From the NCBI RefSeq assembly GCF_001584335.1, contig NZ_LSBB01000001.1:806001-870000 (forward strand): 64,000 nucleotides of DNA. Reading direction: 5' to 3'. The notes below the pieces were generated by a model. The model had not been told where the DNA came from. It made no database searches and worked only from the letters and a program-made list of their open reading frames with translations. Positions 29,748 to 39,589 of this stretch are shown here, one piece after another (positions within the stretch are counted from its first letter, which is position 1; the number at the start of each line of letters is the position of its first letter). The translations under genes were made by a program, and so were the position numbers. Origin of the DNA: Bacillus atrophaeus. Lineage in GTDB: Bacteria; Bacillota; Bacilli; Bacillales; Bacillaceae.

Positions 29748-30647
29748 ATGCTGCCTCAGAAGACAGATTCGTTCCAATTAGATCCCGTGCCGGACCGGCA
29801 GACAGAAGGAAAAAGAACGGCCAAACGAAAATGGTACGCCGGAGAAACATCAGTGTGGATTTTTTTGTTTATTTATCTGATTGCGATTGCGTATCCGCTT
29901 CTTTGGATGGTCATGAGCTCATTTAAAAGCTCTGAAGATATCTTTGCGAACAGCTGGTCTTTGCCATCAGAATGGCACTTTGAAAACTATGCATCCGCCT
30001 GGAATCAGGGCATTTCCTCATACTTTATGAACAGTGTCATCGTAACGGTGCTGACTTGTCTTATCACCGTGTTTGTCAGCGCATGGGCGGCGTATGGACT
30101 TTCGAGATTCCAATTCAAAGGCAAGGGGTTCTTTTTAGTGATTTGTCTCGGCGGTTTGATGCTGACGCCGCAGGTCAGCCTTGTGCCGCTCTATTCGATT
30201 ATTCAGTCGCTGGGGCTTTACAATACGTATTGGGCGCTGATATTGCCGTATGCCGCCTATCGGATTCCATTTACTATCATCCTGATCCGCTCATATTTTC
30301 TTTCCATTTCTAAAGAACTGGAGGAAGCGGCTTATTTGGATGGGTGTACAAGTATTGGAGTTTTTTTCAGAATATTCTTACCGATGAGTGTGCCGATTTT
30401 GGTCACTTCCGGAATATTGACCGCTTATCATACGTGGAATGAATTTATGTTTGCGATTATTTTCATTGACGATGAGAATTTACGGACGATTCCGGCCGGG
30501 CTGATGCAGTTCAGGGATGCGCTTCAGACGGATTGGGGCGTCTTGTTAGCTGGTTTAACCATTTCGGCCGCTCCGATTATTATCTTATTTTTATTGATGC
30601 AGAAGTATTTTGTCCGCGGTATTGCAAACGGAAGTGTAAAAGGATAA
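29748..30647 (+). CDS. frlM: fructosamine ABC transporter permease FrlM
   Basis: A 299-residue MalG-type permease with six helices, a hydrophilic N-terminal tail, and the EAA loop ISKELEEAAYLDGCTSIGVF. It begins two bases after frlN, with AGGAGG inside the end of frlN. It is the partner of FrlN in uptake of Amadori compounds. Confidence 0.93.
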   Translation: MLPQKTDSFQLDPVPDRQTEGKRTAKRKWYAGETSVWIFLFIYLIAIAYPLLWMVMSSFKSSEDIFANSWSLPSEWHFENYASAWNQGISSYFMNSVIVTVLTCLITVFVSAWAAYGLSRFQFKGKGFFLVICLGGLMLTPQVSLVPLYSIIQSLGLYNTYWALILPYAAYRIPFTIILIRSYFLSISKELEEAAYLDGCTSIGVFFRIFLPMSVPILVTSGILTAYHTWNEFMFAIIFIDDENLRTIPAGLMQFRDALQTDWGVLLAGLTISAAPIIILFLLMQKYFVRGIANGSVKG

Positions 30648-30659
30648 AGGAGGAACACA

Positions 30660-31514
30660 ATGAAACTCATTGCTGTAGGAGATAATGTGGTGGATTATTA
30701 TCAGGATCAGGAGACGTTTTATCCCGGAGGAAATGCTTTGAATGTGGCGGTGCTGGCTAAGCGTTTGGGGCACGCCGCTTCTTATATCGGTATTGTCGGA
30801 AACGATGAAGCCGCTTCGCACATTGTGAAGGTGCTGAAGAAAGAAAAAGTGAATACAGATCACCTTCGGCAGGCTTTCGGTGAAAACGGGATGGCGGTTG
30901 TCACCCTTGATGAGAGAGGAGACAGAGTATTCGTCAAATCAAATAAAGGCGGCATACAATCTCGTCTAAAGATTGTTTTTCAGGAGCATGATTTGTCGTT
31001 TGCGGCAGAGCACGATTTGCTGCATACAAGTGTCTACAGCCGTATCGAGAATGATCTCCCCCAACTGTGCCTGCTGCTTCCGGTCTCCTTTGATTTTTCC
31101 ACAAATCGCGAGGAGGAGTATATGAAGAAGGTTTGTCCTTACGTGACATACGCGTTTTTTTCAGGAAGCGATCTGAGCGAAGCAGAGTGCCGTCAGCTTG
31201 CGGAGAAGGCTCATCAGTACGGGGCGAAAATGGTTTGCATGACCAGAGGGGAGCATGGCGCCGTTTTATATGCGGACGGGCGCTTTCATTATCAGCCCAT
31301 TGTTGAAACTGATATAATAGATACACTTGGAGCGGGAGATTCATTTATTGCAGGGTTTTTGACGTCCTTTTATGAAAAACAGGACATCTCTTGCGCTTTA
31401 CATGAAGCGGCGCAGACGGCTGCGAAGACGTGCGGCGTTTACGGGGCTTTCGGTTACGGCCATCCTTATAAACTGGATGGCGGAAAAGGCAGTGAAAAAA
31501 CGAGAATACTATAA
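30660..31514 (+). CDS. frlD: fructosamine kinase FrlD
   Basis: A 284-residue PfkB-family kinase that phosphorylates fructosamines at the 6-position before FrlB cleaves them. The substrate motif is FYPGGNALNVAVLAKRLG and the C-terminal catalytic signature is DTLGAGDSFIAGFL, with the base Asp in GAGD. It ends convergently with frlR; AAAGGAGG precedes the ATG. Confidence 0.94.
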   Translation: MKLIAVGDNVVDYYQDQETFYPGGNALNVAVLAKRLGHAASYIGIVGNDEAASHIVKVLKKEKVNTDHLRQAFGENGMAVVTLDERGDRVFVKSNKGGIQSRLKIVFQEHDLSFAAEHDLLHTSVYSRIENDLPQLCLLLPVSFDFSTNREEEYMKKVCPYVTYAFFSGSDLSEAECRQLAEKAHQYGAKMVCMTRGEHGAVLYADGRFHYQPIVETDIIDTLGAGDSFIAGFLTSFYEKQDISCALHEAAQTAAKTCGVYGAFGYGHPYKLDGGKGSEKTRIL

Positions 31515-31538
31515 TATCAGCAGTGTCTCGTTTTTATG
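31495..31538. terminator. bidirectional terminator between frlD and frlR
   Basis: AAAAAACGAGA and TCTCGTTTTTA are inverted arms with a long loop, overlapping the frlD stop and located before the frlR end. Confidence 0.55.
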
Positions 31539-31542
31539 CACG

Positions 31543-32271
31543 TTATGTGTAAGGGCTGTCGATGGTAAATGTCACCCTGTTTGTATGCATCATAAACAGT
31601 GAGCAGTAAATCGGCTGATCTTTTGACATAAAAGCCGTTTTGTCGATTTCAAACAGTGCGTCTCCGATATCGCAGGCCAGATACCGGCTTTCCTCTTGTT
31701 TGGCATATACCACGTTTAAGAGCTTTGTATTATGAGTGGGGACGACTTGGTACTGCTGCTTTAAAATATCATGCATGGAAACACCGTCACTGATGAATCG
31801 GCCGATATCGGGAAACAAAGCTAGCGGATAATGGGTGATTTCAAAGGATAGCGGCTGATCTTCATTGTATAAAATACGTTTTAACTCGATGACCGGGCTT
31901 TCCGGTTCAATTTGAAGCTTTGCGGCAATGGGTTTAGGCGCTGATATGACCTCATGGGAAAGGACTTGATGTTTTGGTTTTTTTCCGGTTGACTCCATAA
32001 ATTCGGAATAGCCGTTGACAGCGATCAGCTCTCTTTTTAATTTAGGGCTTTTGACAAACGTTCCTTTTCCCTGCTGTCTGACAAGATAGCCTTCATCGAC
32101 AAGATCGAGAATGGCTTTTCTGACGGTGATGCGGCTGACATTGTATTTGCTGCAAAGTTCACTTTCAGTCGGCAGCTTAATGGAAGGGGAATATATGCCT
32201 TTCTTAATGTCATCTGTGATGATTTGTTTTAACTGGATGTATAAAGGTTTAGAACTTCCGTTATTTAACAA
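31543..32271 (-). CDS. frlR: GntR/HutC-family repressor of the frl genes
   Basis: A 242-residue regulator with an N-terminal winged helix (LPTESELCSKYNVSRITVRKA) and a C-terminal UTRA ligand domain (VIELKRILYNEDQPLSFEI). TTG at 32271 was taken as start because AAAGGAGG lies nine bases upstream; the longer open frame upstream overlaps the operator. UTRA regulators sense phosphorylated sugars or amines, so a fructosamine phosphate is the likely inducer. Confidence 0.9.
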   Translation of the reverse strand: MLNNGSSKPLYIQLKQIITDDIKKGIYSPSIKLPTESELCSKYNVSRITVRKAILDLVDEGYLVRQQGKGTFVKSPKLKRELIAVNGYSEFMESTGKKPKHQVLSHEVISAPKPIAAKLQIEPESPVIELKRILYNEDQPLSFEITHYPLALFPDIGRFISDGVSMHDILKQQYQVVPTHNTKLLNVVYAKQEESRYLACDIGDALFEIDKTAFMSKDQPIYCSLFMMHTNRVTFTIDSPYT

Positions 32272-32295
32272 GGGGTGAACCTCCTTTAAGCGATT

Positions 32296-32330
32296 ATCAT
32301 CATTATAATGTATTATGATGTTATAATACA
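32296..32330. promoter_or_regulatory. putative FrlR operator at frlR
   Basis: The region holds ATTATAATGTATTATGATG and a repeated TTATAATA half site, an imperfect copy of the palindromes at frlB and frlO, suggesting autoregulation. Confidence 0.55.
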
Positions 32331-32451
32331 AATTTGCGTTTCATCTAGAAATATGGAAATGGAACACTATAAAAATAACAGAAAGAGCAAAGTGTTTCCA
32401 GTGGCGAAATAGTGTCGGCATCAGTTGAAAAAGACGGGGGAGTGTTTTCAG

Positions 32452-33561
32452 ATGGCTTCATTAACATTTGAACATATAAAAAAGACGTACGGTTCCCAGA
32501 GAAATTTAACGGTGAAGGATTTTGATCTGGAAGTAAGGGATAAGGAACTGTTGGTGCTGGTCGGACCGTCGGGCTGCGGAAAATCAACGACACTAAGGAT
32601 GGTGGCCGGTTTAGAAAGCATTTCTGAAGGAAGCCTCTATATCGGCGGACAATTGGTCAATGATATGCCGCCGAAAGAAAGAGATATCGCAATGGTTTTT
32701 CAAAACTATGCGCTTTATCCGCATATGACGGTATTTGATAATATGGCGTTTGGTTTAAAGCTTAGAAAAATGCGAAAAAAAGAAATCGCGGAGCGGGTGC
32801 ACGCCGCAGCAAACATTTTGGAGATTGAGCATCTGCTGAAACGAAAACCGAAGGCTCTTTCAGGGGGACAGCGGCAGCGAGTGGCGCTCGGCCGGTCAAT
32901 CGTACGCGAGCCGAAGGTGTTTTTAATGGACGAGCCGCTGTCCAATTTGGACGCAAAGCTTCGGGTGACGATGCGGACGGAGATCAGCAAGCTTCATCAG
33001 CGCTTGGAAGCGACTATTATTTATGTGACACACGACCAGACGGAGGCGATGACGATGGGCGACCGGATCGTTGTCATGAATGAAGGCGACATTCAGCAGG
33101 TGGCGAGCCCTCATGATATTTATCATTATCCGGCAAACTTATTTGTAGCGGGATTTATCGGCTCACCCGGCATGAATTTTCTGAAGGGTGTCATTGAAGA
33201 GCAGCATGGAGAGCTGTTTTTTTCAAATCCAGCCGTCCGCCTGCTCATTCCCAAAATGAAAGGCAAGCTGTTGAAGGAAAAGGGATATGTCGGAGAAGAA
33301 ATGATAGCCGGAGTGCGGCCGGAGCATATAACCCATGTGACGGAGCAGAAAAAGCCGTTTGCCTCATCTTTTAAAGCAAGGGTTGAAGTGAATGAAAATC
33401 TGGGTTCAGAGCTGATTGTGCATGTTTCCGCAGGGGACGAGCGGCTGACAGTGCGGCTTGACGGCAGTACCAGCCTTGCAGCGGGCGATTCGATTCAGCT
33501 TGCCGTGAAAATGGACAAAGCGGTCTTCTTTGACGCTGATACAGAACAGGCTGTTTATTAA
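32452..33561 (+). CDS. frlP: ABC transporter ATP-binding protein (MsmK/UgpC type)
   Basis: A 369-residue sugar-type ABC ATPase. Walker A is GPSGCGKST, the signature LSGGQRQR and Walker [13 protein letters not shown]; the C-terminal 130 residues form a TOBE domain. The ATG follows GGGGGAG; an upstream in-frame ATG lacks a site. It is the likely energy subunit for FrlONM, although Bacillus MsmX-type ATPases are often shared. Confidence 0.9.
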   Translation: MASLTFEHIKKTYGSQRNLTVKDFDLEVRDKELLVLVGPSGCGKSTTLRMVAGLESISEGSLYIGGQLVNDMPPKERDIAMVFQNYALYPHMTVFDNMAFGLKLRKMRKKEIAERVHAAANILEIEHLLKRKPKALSGGQRQRVALGRSIVREPKVFLMDEPLSNLDAKLRVTMRTEISKLHQRLEATIIYVTHDQTEAMTMGDRIVVMNEGDIQQVASPHDIYHYPANLFVAGFIGSPGMNFLKGVIEEQHGELFFSNPAVRLLIPKMKGKLLKEKGYVGEEMIAGVRPEHITHVTEQKKPFASSFKARVEVNENLGSELIVHVSAGDERLTVRLDGSTSLAAGDSIQLAVKMDKAVFFDADTEQAVY

Positions 33562-33621
33562 AAAAAGGGTGCCGCTTTTGAGCTAAGCAGTTCGATAATG
33601 TGGAGAAAATAAATTCGCACA

Positions 33622-33656
33622 TAAAAACGCTTGGATGATTGGTCCAAGCGTTTTCC
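33622..33656. terminator. terminator between frlP and the S51 peptidase gene
   Basis: AAAACGCTTGGA / TCCAAGCGTTTT form a perfect stem with T runs in both directions. Confidence 0.88.
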
Positions 33657-33657
33657 C

Positions 33658-34326
33658 TTACTTTATAAAATGATCGTGATAGATAACGGTCTTACGTTCT
33701 CCCTGATATACATGGGCAGGCTTGGTTCCAATGACTTGTATACCCATATCATTGACTAAAATACCTGTTTCTTCAGGTAAAGATATAACAGGAGCTTTAT
33801 ATTCTTTAACATACTTTTTTATCAATGGGTCATTTTCATGTTTGTAGTGACACCAAATAGAGTATTCTTTTACAAGTTCTAAGCCATTAAACTTGTTTAA
33901 TCCAACATGGTTAGGATCGATATGTGAACATGTCATTATATGTTTACCAAGAATGATGGCACCGGCACTTCCGCCATAGACTATGCCATCATTTTCTGTA
34001 TAGCCTTTTAAAACCTCGATGAAAGCAGTATCAATGAATTTTTTTAGTAAACTAAAGGTATTTCCTCCTCCGATGTATACTGCCGAAAAATCATCCAGAT
34101 CTTGAATGCTCTTGTCTTTAACGTTAGTCCACATGGTGATGTCTCTTATACCTAACGGATTAAAAAAGCTGTCTATCCACTCAAAACAATCATCAAATTG
34201 GGAAGTATCCATTGCGATAGGGATATACAATAAAGGCTTATCTTTATCTAATTCTTTTACAAAACGTTTATCTATTGTTTGAGTTTGGCCAGCATCTCCG
34301 CCTCCTGAAAGAAATAATGTCCCCAT
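33658..34326 (-). CDS. S51-family peptidase (PepE-like)
   Basis: A 222-residue protein of the class-I glutamine-amidotransferase-like fold. The nucleophile elbow is GGSAGAI and the loop AVYIGGGNTFSLLKK is typical of S51 dipeptidase E. The second in-frame ATG was chosen because GAGGG lies upstream; a 227-residue version is possible. It is more AT-rich than its neighbours and is not part of the B. subtilis 168 order I recall, so it may be a later arrival. The substrate is unknown. Confidence 0.75.
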   Translation of the reverse strand: MGTLFLSGGGDAGQTQTIDKRFVKELDKDKPLLYIPIAMDTSQFDDCFEWIDSFFNPLGIRDITMWTNVKDKSIQDLDDFSAVYIGGGNTFSLLKKFIDTAFIEVLKGYTENDGIVYGGSAGAIILGKHIMTCSHIDPNHVGLNKFNGLELVKEYSIWCHYKHENDPLIKKYVKEYKAPVISLPEETGILVNDMGIQVIGTKPAHVYQGERKTVIYHDHFIK

Positions 34327-34414
34327 AAAACCCTCATTCAATTAAACTTATAACGATTTCAAATTGATAAAAGGGATTAGTTGGCTTGAATTTTGAGCAG
34401 GCACCCTTTTTGTT

Positions 34415-35287
34415 TTACGGCCAAATCTCGTCCGCCCATTCAGGGTGGTCGATGAAAGGATTGCGATTATGTTGAAATTCATCGTAAATGATATCATTTC
34501 TTCTTCGTTCTGAGTCGTCAACAGGGTCTTGCTTGTTCCATTCGAGAAGAACGGATTGTTTGCCATGATAGGGTGAAGAACCGTTTCCTGTTTTATCATT
34601 CAGTTCAAGGTCCGGGTACCCGTCATCTCCCTCATAGCGGACAGCCATGTAAAAAAGCATGCGCGCCACATCGCCTTTCACCTCATCGCGAGGCTCCCAT
34701 GAGTCTCCGTCATAATAATTTCCCGGTGCTTTTGGGTGTTCGCTTCCTCCGTTGTCGAAATCCATATTTCCTCTGGCGCTGTTGACTTGCACGTCAGCAG
34801 GACGCAAATGATGGATGTCTGTGCCAGGGCCTTTGCTTGTACCGAAGCCGCCATGGGATTTGGCCCATACATGCTCCCGGTTCCAGTCGCCGACACTGCC
34901 GCCGTTCAGGCTTTTCGCACGAGATTCATTTGTATAGAGCAAGATGACATTGTTTGGATTTGCGGGATCTTCATCCGTTTCTTTCAATGCTGTCCACACC
35001 TCGCTGTATGACAGCATCGTATGTCCGCTGATGATGCGGTGCAGGGCACTTTTTAATACTTCACCGCTTTTCCCCTCAGCCGTTTCATAATAAGTGTCCG
35101 TATCAGCAGACGGAGCAGCGGGGGCTGGAGCAGCTGATAAAAAGATGTTTTTAAAACCGGCCGAAGCAGAGACCAATCGGCTGTTCAGGCTGTTGTCAGC
35201 TTGAACGCTTGCTGATGCTGACGGCGCAAATCCTCCGAAAATAAGCAATGTACAGACGAACGGCAAAAACCATAATTTTTTAGTCAT
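34415..35287 (-). CDS. bsn: secreted endonuclease Bsn (extracellular ribonuclease)
   Basis: A 290-residue endonuclease I-family protein. The N-terminal signal peptide runs from KKLWF through SASAS. The beta-beta-alpha metal nuclease core reads REHVWAKSHGGFG with DIHHLRPAD after it. It should be exported and degrade RNA or DNA outside the cell. The ATG is preceded by AAGGAGGG. It corresponds to B. subtilis yurI/bsn. Confidence 0.9.
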   Translation of the reverse strand: MTKKLWFLPFVCTLLIFGGFAPSASASVQADNSLNSRLVSASAGFKNIFLSAAPAPAAPSADTDTYYETAEGKSGEVLKSALHRIISGHTMLSYSEVWTALKETDEDPANPNNVILLYTNESRAKSLNGGSVGDWNREHVWAKSHGGFGTSKGPGTDIHHLRPADVQVNSARGNMDFDNGGSEHPKAPGNYYDGDSWEPRDEVKGDVARMLFYMAVRYEGDDGYPDLELNDKTGNGSSPYHGKQSVLLEWNKQDPVDDSERRRNDIIYDEFQHNRNPFIDHPEWADEIWP

Positions 35288-35379
35288 CACTTGCCCTCCT
35301 TTTCTCTATTATCTAAAAGATACTGGGAGGAAGAAAGTTAAGTTTTGTGTATTTTTATATAAAAATGTAAATTAGTTCC

Positions 35380-36420
35380 TTAGTATGAACCGGAAATCCA
35401 TCTTTCCAGAGTCCTTAGTCCTCGTTTTTGGCGGAGCTGAGATTTTGCCAGTTCCGCTCCTTCTTCAATCGAAGCGGTATGGCCGAATAAATAATAACGG
35501 AGGGCGGCATTCATTAAGACTTGCTTTCTTTCATAGTCCAATGAAGGATCCTCGTTTCCGCTTAAAAGTGCTGTTATTTTTTTAGCCTGGCTCTCGGCAG
35601 TCAGTGTTTTATCAAAAGCTGATTCATCTGCTTTCAGTCCGTAATCTTCCGGCTTCAGAATAAAGGATGACATGTCGCTTCCAGTTATGGTGAAAACAAA
35701 ACTGTTGCGATGAACCGGAACATCCTCTGAGCCTTCCGCTCCTTGGACGATAAACGCCTGTTCATAGCGGAGCTTTTCAAAAACGGGATATATATTTTGG
35801 ATGGCTGTCCGATGGAACGCGCCCATCATGATATTGGCCGCTCCGGCGTAATTCAGTAATTTTTCCGCAGTGTTTAATACGGTGCGGACGCCGATGTCAT
35901 CCCGGATGGTTCTGAAACGGCTGAACGGCTGCCAAAATATTTCGGCGGAAGCAAAGCCGATGTTCAGTTCCCTGACCGTTTTTGCTGTTTGTTCCGGTGA
36001 AGAATCTGTCTTCACGCCAAGTTTATCTAAGACAGCTTTAATACTGATTGCGTATTTTGGCGGAAGGGTGTCGCTGCTGTGGAGAAATGCTGGGATTCCG
36101 CTTTCCGCAAGTAAAATAGATACGGGGATGGTTGCCAAAAAAGACTGTCTCCCGGTATAAGGGCCTGCAAAGTCTATGACACTGTTTCGAACATCAGATG
36201 GCAGTTGAAGTACGGCAGCGCCGGCTCTCATTGCTTCCGTAATAGCAAGCAGTTCGTCAGGCGTTTCCGTTTTGATCCGTTCGGCAATAAGAAATGCGGC
36301 AATTTGCACATCAGTCGCTTCTTTTGAAAACAATGTTTCTGCCGCAAGCTTAGCCTGTTCGTATGATAAATCTTTTGCTCCTCTTTTTCCTCTTGCCACT
36401 TCTTTTATCCATTGCTGCAT
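35380..36420 (-). CDS. TrpD2/YbiB-like anthranilate phosphoribosyltransferase homologue
   Basis: A 346-residue protein with the helical N-terminus and alpha/beta fold of glycosyltransferase family 3 (TEAMRAGAAVLQLP). The usual TrpD glycine loop GTGGDG is replaced by FAGPYTGRQS, and the KHGNR-type segment by HSSDTLPPKYA, so tryptophan synthesis activity is doubtful. It lies alone, divergent from pucF, outside any trp context. YbiB-type proteins bind nucleic acids; that role is possible but not shown. Confidence 0.7.
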   Translation of the reverse strand: MQQWIKEVARGKRGAKDLSYEQAKLAAETLFSKEATDVQIAAFLIAERIKTETPDELLAITEAMRAGAAVLQLPSDVRNSVIDFAGPYTGRQSFLATIPVSILLAESGIPAFLHSSDTLPPKYAISIKAVLDKLGVKTDSSPEQTAKTVRELNIGFASAEIFWQPFSRFRTIRDDIGVRTVLNTAEKLLNYAGAANIMMGAFHRTAIQNIYPVFEKLRYEQAFIVQGAEGSEDVPVHRNSFVFTITGSDMSSFILKPEDYGLKADESAFDKTLTAESQAKKITALLSGNEDPSLDYERKQVLMNAALRYYLFGHTASIEEGAELAKSQLRQKRGLRTLERWISGSY

Positions 36421-36629
36421 GTATAATTCTCTCCCTTATTAAAACGATTAACTTGACTGTACATGAAAATGGCGGACATCGGTAGAGAAGGATTTTGATT
36501 TTTTACAAGAGTCAGCTATTTTGACTAAAAATTAAAAAATTTTTTGGTTTATTTGTCAATGAACAACGGCCGTTCTCCTTCTATAATGAAGGCACGATAC
36601 GCGTTTTTTCAAACAAGAGGGGGGATTTT

Positions 36630-37871
36630 ATGGATCATCGGCCGCAGCTTTCAGTCAAAAACGGCATCGCCGATTATATAGAATGGCTGTCTCAATACGG
36701 CGCCTCCGCAGAAGGAGGCGTAACGAGGCTTTTGTATACAAAGGCTTGGATGGACGCACAGCTGGCAGTAAAAAGTGAAATGTCTTCATTAGGCTTTGAA
36801 ACAAGTTTCGACGATGTCGGTAATGTATATGGGAAGCTATCGGGCTCGCAATCTTCCGCTGATATTATTATGACAGGCTCCCACATTGACACAGTGGTGA
36901 ATGGAGGGAAATATGACGGCGCATACGGCGTGCTCGCTGGAATGCTTGCTTTGAAACAGCTCAAGGACACATACGGAACACCGAAAAAAACACTTGAAGT
37001 TGTTTCATTATGCGAGGAGGAGGGAAGCCGTTTCCCCCTGACGTATTGGGGATCAGGCAATGTGACGGGTACTTTTGCCCTCGGTGATGCAGCAGAGCCA
37101 AGCGATGAGGCCGGTGTTTCCTTGCAAGATGCGATGCTGGAAAACGGATTCGGAAAAGGAGCTTACAGGCCGGCGCGCCGCACTGATATCAGCGCATTTA
37201 TTGAGATTCATATTGAACAGGGGCTGACGCTTGAAAGGTCAGGGGCTGATATTGGGGTGGTCACGAGTATAGCCGGACAAAAGCGTTACCTGGTGACTCT
37301 TGAAGGTGAATGCAACCATGCCGGAACGACTTCTATGAAATGGCGCAAAGATCCTCTCGTCACAAGCAGCCGCATCATTCAGGAGCTGGTCATGCGGGCT
37401 GGCAGGCAGCCGGAAGAACTTCGATTGACTTGCGGGAAAATGAATGTAGAGCCTAATATGCCGAATGTTATACCGGGCTGGGTTCAGTTTTCTATTGACA
37501 TTCGGCATCAAGAGCAAGAAGTGCTGAAGGAATTCCATGACGAGCTTGTTTCTGTTATCCGCGGAATAAGCGATGAAAAAGGAATCCGGGCCGTTATTGA
37601 TGAATACATGAGCATTGAGCCGGTGCCGATGGATCAGACACTGAAGGCGGCCGCTTTGCAAACGGCAGCGGAGAACCGGATCAGCTGTGAAGAAATCGTC
37701 AGCGGAGCGGGACATGATGCGCAAATGATCGGCAGGCGATTCCCTGCTTGTATGCTGTTTGTGCCCAGCCAAGGCGGCATCAGCCATTCACCGCGAGAGT
37801 TTACATCCGCCAAGCAGCTTGACATCGGAGTCCGCGTCTTAACCGATTTATTGTATAAACTGGCTTACTGA
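36630..37871 (+). CDS. pucF: allantoate amidohydrolase
   Basis: A 413-residue M20-family metalloenzyme of ureide degradation, converting allantoate toward ureidoglycolate with ammonia release. Metal ligands are visible in MTGSHIDTV and LCEEEGSRF; the C-terminal zinc histidine lies in GGISHSPREFT. GGGGGG precedes the ATG. It forms an operon with pucG. The upstream TTTTGGTTTATTTG resembles a PucR-type element only loosely. Confidence 0.93.
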   Translation: MDHRPQLSVKNGIADYIEWLSQYGASAEGGVTRLLYTKAWMDAQLAVKSEMSSLGFETSFDDVGNVYGKLSGSQSSADIIMTGSHIDTVVNGGKYDGAYGVLAGMLALKQLKDTYGTPKKTLEVVSLCEEEGSRFPLTYWGSGNVTGTFALGDAAEPSDEAGVSLQDAMLENGFGKGAYRPARRTDISAFIEIHIEQGLTLERSGADIGVVTSIAGQKRYLVTLEGECNHAGTTSMKWRKDPLVTSSRIIQELVMRAGRQPEELRLTCGKMNVEPNMPNVIPGWVQFSIDIRHQEQEVLKEFHDELVSVIRGISDEKGIRAVIDEYMSIEPVPMDQTLKAAALQTAAENRISCEEIVSGAGHDAQMIGRRFPACMLFVPSQGGISHSPREFTSAKQLDIGVRVLTDLLYKLAY

Positions 37872-37889
37872 AAAAAAGGAGGAATGGCT

Positions 37890-39140
37890 GTGTCAGTCAG
37901 AAGGGAATTACATACACCATCGAGAACCATTATGACGCCGGGACCGGTTGAGGTCGATCCGCGAGTGCTAAGAGTGATGGGCACTCCTGTCGTCGGCCAA
38001 TTTGATCCGGCTTTTACAAATATCATGAACGAAACAATGGCAATGCTTCGTGAATTGTTTCAAACGGAAAACCGCTGGGCTTATCCGATTGACGGCACAT
38101 CAAGAGCGGGGATTGAAGCTGTTTTGGCCAGTGTGATTGAACCGGGCGACAGTGTGCTCATCCCGATTTACGGCCGTTTCGGTTTATTACTGACTGAAAT
38201 CGCGGAACGTTACGGCGCAAAAGTCCTCACAATGGAATGTGAGTGGGGAAAGGTTTTTGACCCGGAAGACATTATTCAGGAGATACAGCAGGCCAGACCG
38301 AAGATTGTCGCAATGGTGCATGGAGAAACCTCAACAGGCAGAATCCATCCGCTGCGTGAAATCGGGGAAGCGTGCCGGGCTTATGATGCGCTCTTTATCG
38401 TTGATGCAGTCGCAACTGTCGGAGGCTGTGAAATAAAGGTGGACGATTGGAAAATTGATGCCGCGATCGGAGGCACGCAAAAGTGTTTATCCGTTCCATC
38501 GGGCATGGCCCCGATCACATATAATGATCGTGTGGCGGATATCATTGCAAAGCGAAAGAAGGTAGAACGCGGAATCGCTACTCAGGCTGACAGCACTCGG
38601 CTTTCAGGAAATCGCCCGATTATCAGCAATTACTTTGATTTGAGCCAGCTTGAGGACTATTGGAGCGAGAGAAGGCTGAATCATCATACAGAGGCGACGT
38701 CGATGCTGTATGCATTAAGAGAAGGCGTACGCCTGGTGCTTGAAGAAGGACTGGAAGAACGCTTCGAGCGGCACCGTGTGCATGAGCAGGCATTGCAGAC
38801 CGGGATTAAAGGCATGGGACTTGAATTATTCGGAGACGAAAGCTGCAAGATGCCTGTCGTCACATGTGTTCAAATCCCGGAAGGCATTGACGGTGAGTCT
38901 GTCCGAAATATGCTGCTGACTCAATTTGGGATTGAAATCGCCAGCTCCTTTGGCCCGCTTGCCGGGAAGATTTGGCGAATCGGAACAATGGGATACAGCT
39001 GCAGGAAGGAAAATGTGCTGTTTGTGCTTGCCGGTTTGGAAGCTGTATTACTGAGGCATGGAGCAGCCATTGAAGCGGGGAAGGCTCTTCAGGAGGCACT
39101 TCATTTTTATGAAGAAACTGAAACTAAGGCTGTTTTATAG
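37890..39140 (+). CDS. pucG: (S)-ureidoglycine-glyoxylate aminotransferase
   Basis: A 416-residue class V PLP aminotransferase that moves the amino group of ureidoglycine to glyoxylate, giving glycine. The PLP lysine lies in GGTQKCLSVPSG and the aspartate in FIVDAVATVGG. GTG at 37890 was preferred because GGAGG almost touches the ATG at 37884, and it gives the length known in B. subtilis. It ends the pucFG unit; a terminator follows. Confidence 0.93.
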   Translation: MSVRRELHTPSRTIMTPGPVEVDPRVLRVMGTPVVGQFDPAFTNIMNETMAMLRELFQTENRWAYPIDGTSRAGIEAVLASVIEPGDSVLIPIYGRFGLLLTEIAERYGAKVLTMECEWGKVFDPEDIIQEIQQARPKIVAMVHGETSTGRIHPLREIGEACRAYDALFIVDAVATVGGCEIKVDDWKIDAAIGGTQKCLSVPSGMAPITYNDRVADIIAKRKKVERGIATQADSTRLSGNRPIISNYFDLSQLEDYWSERRLNHHTEATSMLYALREGVRLVLEEGLEERFERHRVHEQALQTGIKGMGLELFGDESCKMPVVTCVQIPEGIDGESVRNMLLTQFGIEIASSFGPLAGKIWRIGTMGYSCRKENVLFVLAGLEAVLLRHGAAIEAGKALQEALHFYEETETKAVL

Positions 39141-39146
39141 GAAAGG

Positions 39147-39176
39147 AAGCGTGCGGAGAAAGGACCGCACGCTTTG
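39147..39176 (+). terminator. terminator of pucFG
   Basis: The stem AAGCGTGCGG / CCGCACGCTT with an eight-base loop lies seven bases after the pucG stop. Confidence 0.8.
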
Positions 39177-39270
39177 TACGTCTGAAGTAAATGAATCACA
39201 TGACAGTCAGAGTGGAGAAGCCTTTTTAGTAATGAAGCAACCCATCAGCTGAAAATAAATCAAATGGATG

Positions 39271-39309
39271 GCAAATACCCAAAACTTTAACCCGTTTTGG
39301 GTATTTGTA
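39271..39309. terminator. inverted repeat, probable bidirectional terminator
   Basis: CAAATACCCAAAAC pairs with GTTTTGGGTATTTG around a short loop. It lies at the 3' side of the LysR remnant on the minus strand. Confidence 0.6.
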
Positions 39310-39371
39310 TGAGCACATGGCGACTGCCCGTCTCTTTTTCTGTATTTCTTAGACGCAAAGGGAGGAGGAAA

Positions 39372-39589
39372 TCAAAAAGATTCTTGGCGCTTATGAAAAA
39401 GATTGATAATCCGATTGATCAAATCTTTTGTGGCACTGTCAAAATACTCTTCTCTTTGGTTTGTCAGAATCCCTATAGGCGGTGAGATTGTTAAGTTATT
39501 AATTGGGATGACCTTCGTGCCTTTAAGCGGTTCTGAATGTGCCGTGCTGGTGAAGATTGAAATACCGACATTTTCTCGAACGATTTACC
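39372..39589 (-). pseudogene. C-terminal remnant of a LysR-type regulator
   Basis: On the minus strand, bases 39372-39578 read as a continuous peptide with the LysR effector-domain end: VRENVGISIFTSTA, a PLKGTKVIPINN segment, a LTISPPIGILTN segment and a helical C-terminus. In-frame translation stops just upstream and the reading continues in another frame (SGKSFE-like), so at least one frameshift is present. The DNA-binding domain is absent. Otherwise the interval 39177-39821 shows no intact gene. Confidence 0.6.

Noticed and set aside
33658..34341. Possible immunity peptidase linked to the RiPP cluster
   Set aside because: It lies 9 kb away, beyond the puc genes, and shares no promoter motif with the cluster.
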